A program made the translations under genes and the position numbers. A model generated the notes under the pieces. The model searched no databases, had not been told where the DNA came from, and saw only the letters and a program-made list of their open reading frames with translations. A DNA stretch of 64,000 nucleotides from an uncultured Clostridia bacterium. GTDB lineage: Bacteria; Bacillota; Clostridia; Oscillospirales; Ruminococcaceae. The stretch lies in assembly GCA_947624675.1 (NCBI GenBank), contig CANQLI010000001.1:186001-250000 (forward strand), in the 5' to 3' direction. This document shows positions 24,013-32,018 of this stretch, piece by piece; positions within the stretch are counted from its first letter, which is position 1, and each line of letters opens with the position of its first letter.

Positions 24013-26649
24013 ATGCTTGAGATTTTAAACAGAGAAGTAAATCCTTCTCAGGATTATCCGGGGCTTTCCGAGGAGGAAGCGAAAATAAGGCAGAAAGAGG
24101 GAAAAAATGTTCTCTCACACAAAAAGAAAAACTCTGCCTTAAAGATATTTTCAAATCAGTTTCGTGATGTTCTTATTTTGATTCTTCTTGGAGCAACTCT
24201 AATATCCCTTGTGATAGGCGAGATCTACGATGCCATTACAATAATAATAATCGTCCTGATGAACGCAACGCTTGGCTTTATTCAGGAGTTTCGCACCGAA
24301 AAAACGCTTGAGGCATTAAGCAAAATGACATCACCAAAGGCAAAGGTTTTCAGAGACGGGATAATTAAAACACTATCCTCTGATGAAATAGTAAAGGGCG
24401 ATGTATTTAAAATTGAAGAGGGAGATAAGATACCTGCTGATGCGGTAATACTGTCACAGAATTCTCTTTTCTGTGATGAAGCGATTCTGACCGGCGAGTC
24501 CTCATCGGTATTAAAAAGCGAGTACGAAAATGAACAGGATACAGACTCGCTAAATCTCCCGTATATGGTGTATATGGGCTGTGTAGTCACAAGAGGAAAT
24601 GCGATATGCAGAACTACCGCTATCGGTAAAGCCACACAAACAGGTCGTCTAAGCAAAATGATAGAAAATATAACGACCGAAAAAACGCCGCTCCAGAAGC
24701 GTCTCGGGGATCTCGGAAAAAAGCTTGCCGTTATATGTCTTATTGCGTGTATACTGGTCTCCGCCGCCGGAATAATCAGAGGCGAAAATGTTTTCGATAT
24801 GCTTATGACAGGGCTTACCGTCGCAATAGCAGCTATTCCCGAGGGGCTTCCCGCAACAGTAACCATAGCTCTTGCGCTCGCCGTACGGAGGATACTTAAA
24901 AAGGGAGCCTTGGTAAACAAGCTTCACTCGGTAGAGACCCTCGGCTCGGCAACGGTAATATGCACCGACAAGACAGGCACACTTACACAGAATAAAATGA
25001 CCGTCACAAAAATAGTCACATATAAAAACTGTTTTTCGGTTTCAGGCTCGGGATATTCTCAGTCGGGTGAGATAACCCTTGACAGAGCGCCAATAAACCT
25101 TGACGCGCATAAGGACCTGTCAGAGCTTATCACCTGCGCCTGTGTGTGCAACAATGCCGCCATCGCAAGAAACGCTGTTTCCAAGGAGCGAAACAGAGGC
25201 AATGCCGCAAAGGATTGGTCTACCGTGGGCGACAGTGCGGAAGCCGCTTTGCTTATTATGGCGGCAAAAGCAGGCGTGATACAGCAGGAGCTTGGCTTTG
25301 AGCGGGTAAATGAGATACCATTTGAGGCTAAAAACAGAATGATGACCGTCTTTGCAAAAGACAAAACAGATCAATACGCATTTACAAAAGGTTCTGCCGA
25401 AGTGGTAACAGCTCTTTGTACAAAGGTTCTCGACGGAGATAAAGAAATTCCTCTGGACAACAATATGAAAAGAGAGCTTATAAAAAAAGCCGATGAGCTT
25501 TCAGCGGAAGGACTAAGGGTGCTTGCGTTTTCCAAAGCCTTCGGAAAGGACATTGTCTTTCTTGGACTTGTAGGAATGCTCGACGATCTTCACGAGAACA
25601 TATCCTCGGCTGTATCGATGTGCAAACGGGGCGGTATAAGAGTATTGATGCTCACGGGTGATCATCTTATGACTGCCTGCGCAATCGCTCGAAAGGCAGG
25701 AATTCTCACCGCACAGGACGGCGCTGTTACAGGCGAAGAGATAGACAAACTTACCGACGAACAGCTCTGTGACACCGTGTTAAACAACACCGTTTTTGCA
25801 AGAGTAACTCCGGAGCATAAGCTCAGGATAGTGCGCGCGCTTAAAAGTATCGGCGAAAATGTAGCTATGACCGGAGACGGTGTAAACGACGCACCTGCTG
25901 TTAAGGAAGCTACGATAGGTGTGGCTATGGGTAAAAACGGCACCGATGTTACAAAGGAAGCCGCAGACCTCATTCTTCTTGACGACAATTTCGAGACTAT
26001 CGTCGAAGCGGTCAAGGAAGGAAGAGGAATATACTCTAACATAAGAAAATTCGTAAGATACCTTATCTCCTGCAATATAGGCGAGATAATAACTATGCTG
26101 TTCGGAATTCTGATAGGACTTCCTCCGGCTCTTACACCTACTCAGATACTGCTTATAAATCTTGTAACAGACGGTCTTCCGGCAATAGCCCTCGGACTTG
26201 AGCCGACCGATGACGCAGTTATGAAGAGCCCTCCGAAAAACGAAAAAAACTTTTTCTCCGGCGGTCTGCTTTCAAGAATCATTTTCAGAGGATTATTTAT
26301 CGGTCTTTGCACAATAGGAGCTTTTGTATCGGTTTTAAAAATATCCTCAAGCTTAGAAGCTGCCCGTACCTCCGCTATGATAACCCTTGTGCTTACACAG
26401 CTTATACATTCGTTTGAGTGCAAGGCGGAAAAAGGCTCGGTTCTTGGAGCAAAGCTTTTGAACAATCCGTTTCTGATAGCGGCAAACTTAATATCTTTAG
26501 CGGCGCTTATCTTCTGTGTGGCCTATCTTCCTCTTGCGGTAATCTTTAACGCCTGTGCGCTAAACGCATCTCAAATAATAATATGTATCATTTTTGCATT
26601 TGCACCCGCTTTCATATCTGCAGCCGTTGACAAAATTACAGATAAATAG
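24013..26649 (+). CDS. Calcium-translocating P-type ATPase
   Basis: P2-type ATPase that exports Ca2+ (possibly also Mn2+). The 878 residues hold all landmarks: actuator TGES near 156, M4 AIPEGLPATV with the ion-binding Glu near 277, phosphorylation site CTDKTGTLTQ near 318, nucleotide-binding KGSAE, and hinge TGDGVNDAPAVKEA near 624. M6 NLVTDGLPAIALGLEP contributes further ligands. The cation_ATPase_N domain and ten helices are in place. The PEGLP motif of M4 separates it from Na/K and heavy-metal pumps. GGAGGAATTATA precedes the ATG. It is monocistronic and ends at a strong terminator. Confidence 0.92.
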   Translation: MLEILNREVNPSQDYPGLSEEEAKIRQKEGKNVLSHKKKNSALKIFSNQFRDVLILILLGATLISLVIGEIYDAITIIIIVLMNATLGFIQEFRTEKTLEALSKMTSPKAKVFRDGIIKTLSSDEIVKGDVFKIEEGDKIPADAVILSQNSLFCDEAILTGESSSVLKSEYENEQDTDSLNLPYMVYMGCVVTRGNAICRTTAIGKATQTGRLSKMIENITTEKTPLQKRLGDLGKKLAVICLIACILVSAAGIIRGENVFDMLMTGLTVAIAAIPEGLPATVTIALALAVRRILKKGALVNKLHSVETLGSATVICTDKTGTLTQNKMTVTKIVTYKNCFSVSGSGYSQSGEITLDRAPINLDAHKDLSELITCACVCNNAAIARNAVSKERNRGNAAKDWSTVGDSAEAALLIMAAKAGVIQQELGFERVNEIPFEAKNRMMTVFAKDKTDQYAFTKGSAEVVTALCTKVLDGDKEIPLDNNMKRELIKKADELSAEGLRVLAFSKAFGKDIVFLGLVGMLDDLHENISSAVSMCKRGGIRVLMLTGDHLMTACAIARKAGILTAQDGAVTGEEIDKLTDEQLCDTVLNNTVFARVTPEHKLRIVRALKSIGENVAMTGDGVNDAPAVKEATIGVAMGKNGTDVTKEAADLILLDDNFETIVEAVKEGRGIYSNIRKFVRYLISCNIGEIITMLFGILIGLPPALTPTQILLINLVTDGLPAIALGLEPTDDAVMKSPPKNEKNFFSGGLLSRIIFRGLFIGLCTIGAFVSVLKISSSLEAARTSAMITLVLTQLIHSFECKAEKGSVLGAKLLNNPFLIAANLISLAALIFCVAYLPLAVIFNACALNASQIIICIIFAFAPAFISAAVDKITDK

Positions 26650-26655
26650 ATATAC

Positions 26656-26694
26656 AAAAAAACCATTCGCTAATCAAAAAACGAATGGTTTTTT
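26656..26694. terminator. Bidirectional terminator
   Basis: AAAAACCATTCG and CGAATGGTTTTT enclose 12 nt, with A and T runs outside. It separates the convergent ATPase and EAL-protein genes. Confidence 0.85.
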
Positions 26695-26719
26695 ACTCAA
26701 CATAAATTCTTATTTAAAG

Positions 26720-28750
26720 CTATTTATACATATACTTTTTGTTGAAATCCGCTATCGGAATAGCCTTGTCAAACAGCCAACCCTGTGCCATATCAAAGCC
26801 GCAGGATTTAAAGAACTCAGCCTGTTCTATATTTTCTACTCCCTCAAACAGTACATCCTTTCCGGTAGTTTCTATAAGCTTACAAAGCTGTTTAACATAT
26901 TCCTTATCCTTATGCGATCTAAGCACCTGATCCACAAATGTCTTATCGACCTTTACAGTATCAATAGGAGCGTCTCTCAGAAAGCTCAGTGAAGAATATC
27001 CCGTTCCGAAATCGTCCATATCTATCCTGAAGCCGAAATCCGCAAAGGCATTCATATTGTTAATTACCGTTTCCGGGTCTTTAGCGATGATACTCTCAGT
27101 TATCTCGATCTCAACATACTTCGGATCAACTCCGTACTCGGTCGTCATCTCCTCAACTCTGTTTACAAAGTTTTTGTAGTTGTTGTGTACCCTAGAAAAA
27201 TTTACCGATATAGGAAGCGGCTCAAGTCCGTCCTGCTGCCACTGCTTGATAAGTGCAAGAACCTGACGGTATATCTCAAAATCAAGGTCTATTATATAAC
27301 CCGCCTTTTCAAGCATTGGCACAAACAGATAAGGCTGTTTATATGTGCCGTCGGGATTTCTCCATCTTGCCAGAGCCTCGGCACCTATTATCTCCATTCT
27401 CCTGAAAGAAAACTTCGGCTGTAAAAACGCCTCTATCTCTCCGTCCTCTATCGCCTGATGGATCTTTGTTCTTACCTCCTGCTCAGCAAGTCGCTGTGCC
27501 TTTATCTTTTCATCAAAAACACATAGCCATTGCTGACGGTTTCCTTTTATGCTTCTTCTCGCGATATTTGCATTATCTATCGCTATTCTTACATTTGTAT
27601 CCTCCGGCTTGAGAAAATATATTCCCGCAGTAAGGTTTATGTCGTTTATCGGATATTTTCTTGTGTGAAGGATAGAAAACAGCCTGCCGAGCTTGTTCAT
27701 CTTCTGAATCACAGCATCCTCGGTCGGTCCCTCAATAGCCGCCACAAAAAAATCTGAATGTATTCTTGATGCGGCTATCACATTTTCATTGTTCTTGATA
27801 AGCCTTGCCGTATCACATAAAATCTGATTTCCTGCTGCAAAGCCGAAATTCTCATTTATATACGCAAAGTTATTTATATCAAAATAAATTATCGCAAGCG
27901 AAAGGCTCTTATCTCTTGTTTCAATATAAGCCGACGCTGCAGTCTTGAATCTGTTAAAGTTAATAAGTCCCGTTAAGCTGTCAATAGAAGCGACACGATT
28001 GATTGTAAGTCTGTCTTGACATATTTCTCCATCTATCGGCAGCAGCTTTCCGACGACACTTCTCGCTCCGCTGCTTCCGTTTTTTGAAACCGCATAAAAC
28101 TCTGCTCTGTATCGTTTGTAAGCATTGTTGTCAACGCTTGCGCTGAAGTCCACCGTATCAGATGAAACCTCCGTATCGGTACAGGCATTTTTCATTGTTT
28201 CAAAAAAATGTTCTTTATCGCTCTCTTGAATATAAAGCTTTTCAAAAGAGCCCTTACTGTCGTCATCTATATTATTCTTTGAACAGTATATATATCCGTC
28301 GTTGTCAAAGTCCTCTTTGTCAAATTTAAAGAAAGCAAAGCTTTCGCTTTCGCCCACATCTTCTTTATCCTGTGAAGGCGCAGCCATATCATAAAAATCG
28401 GACACATCTATTATTGTTGTTTTTGCAATACTTTTGTCCTCTGTAAGCTTTGTAATCCCTATTGCGGCAACATTTTTCCCGTCAGGTCTTCTAAGGCGAT
28501 GGAGATAACAAATTCCGTTATGATTACCCGGATTGTTCATACGCTCCTTGTAAATATCCTTAAGTTCAAACCTCTCAGGGTTATCCAAAACATCTTTTAC
28601 ATTAAGGTTTTTCATATCCGCTTTATTCGGATCAATTCCGACAATGGTCAGAAAGTCGTCGTTATAATCTTTAATTTTACCCGTTTTTACATCGACATAA
28701 ATCTCTGCACACGGGATTCCAAACATCATTTTGTGATTCTCTATCATCAT
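26720..28750 (-). CDS. PAS/degenerate GGDEF/EAL cyclic-di-GMP phosphodiesterase
   Basis: A 676-residue signalling protein without transmembrane helices. Residues about 8-125 form a PAS-like sensor (VDVKTGKIKDYNDDFLTIVGID). A GGDEF domain starts at DSLTGLINFNRF near 260, but its active site reads RIHSDFF instead of RGGDEF, so it cannot make c-di-GMP. The EAL domain (about 420-670) is intact: EALARWR, VNFSRVHNN, EITES, DDFGTGYSSL, VKVDKTFV and EGVEN, i.e. the metal and catalytic acidic residues. A PDE whose GGDEF acts as a GTP sensor is the likely reading. GGGAGG lies eight bases before the ATG. Confidence 0.88.
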   Translation of the reverse strand: MMIENHKMMFGIPCAEIYVDVKTGKIKDYNDDFLTIVGIDPNKADMKNLNVKDVLDNPERFELKDIYKERMNNPGNHNGICYLHRLRRPDGKNVAAIGITKLTEDKSIAKTTIIDVSDFYDMAAPSQDKEDVGESESFAFFKFDKEDFDNDGYIYCSKNNIDDDSKGSFEKLYIQESDKEHFFETMKNACTDTEVSSDTVDFSASVDNNAYKRYRAEFYAVSKNGSSGARSVVGKLLPIDGEICQDRLTINRVASIDSLTGLINFNRFKTAASAYIETRDKSLSLAIIYFDINNFAYINENFGFAAGNQILCDTARLIKNNENVIAASRIHSDFFVAAIEGPTEDAVIQKMNKLGRLFSILHTRKYPINDINLTAGIYFLKPEDTNVRIAIDNANIARRSIKGNRQQWLCVFDEKIKAQRLAEQEVRTKIHQAIEDGEIEAFLQPKFSFRRMEIIGAEALARWRNPDGTYKQPYLFVPMLEKAGYIIDLDFEIYRQVLALIKQWQQDGLEPLPISVNFSRVHNNYKNFVNRVEEMTTEYGVDPKYVEIEITESIIAKDPETVINNMNAFADFGFRIDMDDFGTGYSSLSFLRDAPIDTVKVDKTFVDQVLRSHKDKEYVKQLCKLIETTGKDVLFEGVENIEQAEFFKSCGFDMAQGWLFDKAIPIADFNKKYMYK

Positions 28751-28820
28751 ACGGCTTTCCTCCCTTCATCAGTTTTATTGTTCCTATTAAAGCATATAAG
28801 ATAAAACTTCCCTTATACTG

Positions 28821-28849
28821 ATTTTACCACACTTTTTCAAAATAGTCAA
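28821..28849 (-). promoter_or_regulatory. Promoter of the EAL-protein gene
   Basis: On the minus strand TTGACT (28849-28844), 17 bp, TAAAAT (28826-28821), with TG before the -10. Confidence 0.75.
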
Positions 28850-29100
28850 CAAAAATTTATTGCTCAACACTCAATTTTTGTGTCAAAATTGACAGGTCTG
28901 TATATTGTGTGTTTACAGCTTTATTACGGCGGAATTCGACCCAGATATTGTGATTTCGTTACCGTTTGTCTGCGGTTCGACAAAAGTATTATGTAAAATT
29001 TTCGGATTTTTTGTCAAATTTGTATGATTTATGGCTTATAAGTCCGAACAAAAACGGCTGTGTGGATAAATCCGCTTTGATATAACTTCTCATCCAATAT
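28850..29100. other. Intergenic region with a TGTCAA-AA-TTGACA repeat
   Basis: No gene is visible. TGTCAA and TTGACA form a palindrome with AA centre at about 28881-28894, just upstream of the EAL promoter, and could be an operator. A rightward TTGACA-17-TTTACA lies in the same place but leads to no gene. No terminator was recognised for the leftward prepilin peptidase gene. Confidence 0.4.
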
Positions 29101-29901
29101 TTATTGAAGTCCGCTTATTTTAAGATAAAGATCAGCAAGCCGGTCGCCGAAAAATATCGCCGAGCCTATTCCAAGCGAAAGCCACGGCCCGAATGCAAAA
29201 CGGCTGTTTCCGGATCTATATTTTGTGATAAGTCCCGCAACAGAGCCTGTTATAAGTCCGATAAATGCGGCGATGATGACCGCCTTTAAGCCAAGAAATG
29301 CTCCGCCCGCAAACATAAGCGCTACATCTCCGAAGCCAAGCGCTCTTCCCCTTGAAATAAGGAAGATAAGAAGAAAAGGAACGCTTATCACAAGTGCTCC
29401 GATAAGCGCGCTTTGCCAAGAAAACGCATTGACAGGCGTCAAAATATTTGTAAGTGTGAGCACAAGCTTTGCTATCGCCATTATGATTATCACTGCAACA
29501 ACAGGCATATTTATAAGCTGTGTGTCCATATCCATAAAGAACACTATTATCAGACAGGAAAGCACAACACACACCATCGCGGACTCTAATGACGCTTCGG
29601 TCAAGCCGAACCAGTAGAATGTAAACACATATAAAAGCGCATTCAAAAGCTCGACTACCATATATCTGGGTGAGATCTTTGCTCCGCAGCTTCGGCATTT
29701 TCCTCTTAAAATTATGTAGCTTACGATAGGTATAAGATCGTATTTCTTTATCTTCGCCTTACAGCTCATACAGTGAGAGCCGCCTTCGACTATTGACTCT
29801 CCGGTAGGAAGCCTTAATATGCAGACATTCAAAAAGCTCCCGATAATAGCTCCGAAAATAAAAATTATCGCATAAATCAAAAAGTATGACAGGTAAATCA
29901 T
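29101..29901 (-). CDS. Prepilin peptidase (A24 family)
   Basis: Membrane aspartyl protease that removes the leader of type IV pilin-like proteins. The 266 residues begin with GAIIGSFLNVCILRLP, the family opening, and carry the zinc-binding CxxC pairs in HCMSCKAKIKKYD and GKCRSCGAKISPRY. The two catalytic Asp lie in FFMDMDTQLI near 124 and in ALGFGDVALM near 191 (GxGD). Seven to eight helices are present. The gene stands alone, with no pilin or assembly ATPase nearby. RBS AGGAGGAG lies six bases before the ATG, behind a consensus promoter. Confidence 0.88.
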   Translation of the reverse strand: MIYLSYFLIYAIIFIFGAIIGSFLNVCILRLPTGESIVEGGSHCMSCKAKIKKYDLIPIVSYIILRGKCRSCGAKISPRYMVVELLNALLYVFTFYWFGLTEASLESAMVCVVLSCLIIVFFMDMDTQLINMPVVAVIIIMAIAKLVLTLTNILTPVNAFSWQSALIGALVISVPFLLIFLISRGRALGFGDVALMFAGGAFLGLKAVIIAAFIGLITGSVAGLITKYRSGNSRFAFGPWLSLGIGSAIFFGDRLADLYLKISGLQ

Positions 29902-29931
29902 AGTACTCCTCCTTACAGTAATTTTTATTTT

Positions 29932-29960
29932 ATTGTATTATATTTTTAGTGATAAGTCAA
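29932..29960 (-). promoter_or_regulatory. Promoter of the prepilin peptidase gene
   Basis: On the minus strand TTGACT (29960-29955), 17 bp, TACAAT (29937-29932). Its -35 is 10 bp from the -35 of the divergent pduL promoter. Confidence 0.75.
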
Positions 29961-29970
29961 CAAACTGCTA

Positions 29971-29999
29971 TTGACTTATTAAAATTATAGTAGTAAAAT
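29971..29999 (+). promoter_or_regulatory. Promoter of pduL
   Basis: TTGACT (29971-29976), 17 bp, TAAAAT (29994-29999). Confidence 0.75.
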
Positions 30000-30032
30000 T
30001 ATACTGTAAATAAAACTAAGGAGAGGTAAATT

Positions 30033-30629
30033 ATGGCTAAAAATTTTATAGTTGAAACTTCCGCAAGACATATTCATGTCACTCAGGAACACCTTGAAAT
30101 ACTTTTCGGAAAAGGCGCAACTCTTACTAAGAAAAAGGACCTTTCTCAGCCGGGACAGTTCGCTTGTGAAGAGAGAGTTACTATCGTAGGTCCAAAAAAA
30201 GAACTTAAGGGCGTATCTATACTTGGTCCTGTAAGACCCGCAACACAGGTCGAGCTTTCAGCAACCGACGCAAGAAGCATCGGAATTGACGCTCCTATCC
30301 GTGAATCAGGCGACATCAAGGGAAGCGGCGCCTGCAAGGTTATAGGTCCCGAGGGCGAAATAGAAATCTCAGAGGGCGTTATAGTTGCAAAAAGACATAT
30401 CCACCTTACGCCTGCCGATGCTGAAGAGCTCGGGGTAAAGGACAAGGACATAGTTTGTGTTAAAATAAAAAGTCCGGAGAGAAAGGCTATCCTGGGCGAT
30501 GTCGTTTGCAGAGTATCCGATAAGTTTGCAAAGGCTATGCACATAGACACCGACGAATCAAACGCTGTCGGCGCTTCAAGAGATCAGATGGGCGAGATCG
30601 TAGATGTTTGTCCTATGAAATGTGATTGA
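30033..30629 (+). CDS. pduL: Phosphotransacylase PduL
   Basis: Converts acyl-CoA and phosphate to acyl phosphate and CoA. The 198 residues contain both zinc-binding histidine motifs of the PduL family, SARHIHVT near residue 10 and AKRHIHLTP near 117, in two beta-barrel repeats. The protein begins directly with the first barrel and lacks the encapsulation peptide of microcompartment PduLs. No microcompartment shell gene is near. A cytosolic role in acetate formation with acetate kinase, in place of the unrelated Pta, is therefore inferred. GGAGAGG precedes the ATG; the gene is monocistronic. Confidence 0.85.
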   Translation: MAKNFIVETSARHIHVTQEHLEILFGKGATLTKKKDLSQPGQFACEERVTIVGPKKELKGVSILGPVRPATQVELSATDARSIGIDAPIRESGDIKGSGACKVIGPEGEIEISEGVIVAKRHIHLTPADAEELGVKDKDIVCVKIKSPERKAILGDVVCRVSDKFAKAMHIDTDESNAVGASRDQMGEIVDVCPMKCD

Positions 30630-30648
30630 CTTTTGTTTACATAATGAC

Positions 30649-30686
30649 AAAAGCTGTGCATTCTTATTTGCGAATGTACAGCTTTT
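30649..30686. terminator. Terminator of pduL, repeated at 31847
   Basis: AAAAGCTGTGCATTC pairs with GAATGTACAGCTTTT (one G-T) over 8 nt, followed by ATTTTTTATT. The same stem recurs 1.2 kb downstream. Confidence 0.85.
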
Positions 30687-30709
30687 ATTTTTTATTATTT
30701 AATTTCCTC

Positions 30710-30738
30710 TTGACAAAATTACAACCAGTCTGTATAAT
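30710..30738 (+). promoter_or_regulatory. Orphan consensus promoter antisense to an XRE gene
   Basis: Perfect TTGACA (30710-30715), 17 bp, perfect TATAAT (30733-30738). It points rightward into the 3' end of the leftward XRE gene at 30805-31131. The only following frame (ATG at 30779) has no ribosome binding site and is antisense to that gene. Confidence 0.65.
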
Positions 30739-30804
30739 AATATTGATTTACTCAATCCGTTTTGATATACTACCGATTATGAAATTAACTTTTAGCCTAA
30801 ATAA

Positions 30805-31131
30805 TTATATCTCTGTAAGTGATTTTCTCTGTTTGTTGGAGCTTCTGAAGCACTGTATTATTTCCAGTATTGCGGAGACCTGTTTATCGTTAAGACCTTT
30901 TACAGAAATTGTAGAAGTATTTTCCATACCTAAAAGATAGTCCGCCGAAACATCAAATGTTTTCGCAAGCTCGACTATATACTGAGTAGACGGTATTGAT
31001 AAGCCCATCTCCCAAGAGTTCACGCCCGACCTTGATAACCCAAGATTTCTTGCAAGCTCTGACTGTGTCATACCCGCATTCTCACGCAGATACTTTATTT
31101 TTTCAGCTATTGAAAACAATTCTTTAAGCAT
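30805..31131 (-). CDS. XRE-family HTH regulator
   Basis: A 108-residue DNA-binding protein. The HTH (about residues 12-66) reads LRENAGMTQSELARNLGLSRSGVNSWEMG, followed by IPSTQYIVELAKTFDVSADYLLGM, the usual Cro/cI core and tail. A short C-terminal segment (GLNDKQVSAILEIIQCF) may mediate dimers. GAGGTGAG precedes the ATG. It is divergent from the 31255 gene across inverted ATTATCA repeats, so it probably controls itself and that gene. It is similar in length, HTH sequence and C-terminal layout to the XRE protein at 36952 (LGITRNAVNLWEM, DYILGVDEKKTIDISELN), so the two are probably paralogues. Confidence 0.85.
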   Translation of the reverse strand: MLKELFSIAEKIKYLRENAGMTQSELARNLGLSRSGVNSWEMGLSIPSTQYIVELAKTFDVSADYLLGMENTSTISVKGLNDKQVSAILEIIQCFRSSNKQRKSLTEI

Positions 31132-31149
31132 TTATTCTCACCTCTAATA

Positions 31150-31185
31150 TGATAATACAATAATCATTAAGATATTCCATTATCA
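31150..31185. promoter_or_regulatory. Likely XRE operator region
   Basis: TGATAAT (31150-31156) and ATTATCA (31179-31185) are exact inverses 22 bp apart, with a further AATCATT half-site between them. They lie between the XRE start and the promoter of the divergent gene. Confidence 0.45.
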
Positions 31186-31200
31186 TTTAGATGTTTTAGC

Positions 31201-31229
31201 TTGACAACTCAAATCAAATAATATATAAT
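31201..31229 (+). promoter_or_regulatory. Consensus promoter of the 31255 gene
   Basis: Perfect TTGACA (31201-31206), 17 bp, perfect TATAAT (31224-31229). Confidence 0.8.
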
Positions 31230-31254
31230 AATATAAAAAGTTCAGGAGGTTTTT

Positions 31255-31827
31255 ATGTACTTTAACAATGATACAGCAAAAAACTTTATTCTTAATTTTC
31301 AAAAGGAACAAGACAATAAACCGGAAAATAAAATATCTGACGAATTGTTAAACTCTAAAATACAAATAAATGGCGAGTTATACAGAATACCTGCTAAGGT
31401 TGATGATTTTCTTAAAAACGGATGGCTCTTCAGGGAGAGCTATGATTACAAATTAAGGACCAACTCACGCCTTGTAGGTCAGGCATTTGAAAAAAGAGGA
31501 AGTTATCTTGGCGCTCAGATATATAATCCGACAGACGAAGAGATCAAAGCGATTGACGGAATGGTAGGTTTTCTGAAAATAAAAAGCACTAATATTAAGG
31601 ACAATGTTGTTGTAACTATCGCTGATGACATAACTCTTAATAAATCAACAGTTGAAGATGTCGTTAGTGTTTTTGGAGAACCTTCAAAGATTGATGATAC
31701 TGATCTTGACGATATGGATATTACCAAGTATATATATGAAAAAGAGCCGTATAAGGGTATTTCATTTAAATTCAACGAAGAGAACATTTTAGTAGAATTT
31801 AATGTCCACAATATGATATGTGACTGA
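31255..31827 (+). CDS. Hypothetical protein with BamE/SmpA-like C-terminus
   Basis: A 190-residue soluble protein with no signal peptide or membrane segment; I do not recognise a family. The N-terminal half is mixed, charged sequence with ELYRIPAKVDDFLKNGW. The stretch DITLNKSTVEDVVSVFGEPSK (about 125-145), followed by a YIYE strand and a SFKFNEENILVEFNV strand, resembles the helix-strand layout of BamE/SmpA-like domains. That is a fold guess only. CAGGAGG precedes the ATG, behind a perfect promoter. It is divergent from an XRE gene that probably represses it, and ends at a 15-bp terminator. Confidence 0.65.
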   Translation: MYFNNDTAKNFILNFQKEQDNKPENKISDELLNSKIQINGELYRIPAKVDDFLKNGWLFRESYDYKLRTNSRLVGQAFEKRGSYLGAQIYNPTDEEIKAIDGMVGFLKIKSTNIKDNVVVTIADDITLNKSTVEDVVSVFGEPSKIDDTDLDDMDITKYIYEKEPYKGISFKFNEENILVEFNVHNMICD

Positions 31828-31846
31828 AATTTGATATAGTATAACA

Positions 31847-31883
31847 AAAAGCTGTACATTCGACCATTGAATGTACAGCTTTT
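31847..31883 (+). terminator. Terminator, copy of the one at 30649
   Basis: AAAAGCTGTACATTC and GAATGTACAGCTTTT form a perfect 15-bp stem over a 7-nt loop. Confidence 0.85.
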
Positions 31884-31943
31884 CTGTTAGCGTTTGCGGC
31901 TTTTTTCATCTTTGATGCTTCATCATAAGTAGCCCTTCAAAAT

Positions 31944-32000
31944 GAAATGCACCCCAAAAGTTAGACAAAGTGATATAATGTCTAATAAGGGGTGCATTTC
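31944..32000. mobile_element. Remnant of an IS3-family (IS150-type) insertion-sequence end
   Basis: GAAATGCACCCC (31944-31955) and GGGGTGCATTTC (31989-32000) are exact inverses. Between them lie AAAAGTTAGACAAAGTGA, TATAAT and GTCTAA. TGxACCCCxxAAGTTAGACA is the usual terminal inverted repeat of IS150-type elements, and the inner TTAGAC/GTCTAA around a -10 is the usual left-end promoter structure. No transposase follows; dnaJ ends only 18 bp away. Confidence 0.6.
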
Positions 32001-32018
32001 AAAGAAATGTGGTACTGT

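Noticed and set aside
28881-28920. Rightward promoter TTGACA-17-TTTACA in the EAL-peptidase gap
   Set aside because: Poor -10 and no gene or structured RNA downstream in that direction; the palindrome is more likely an operator.
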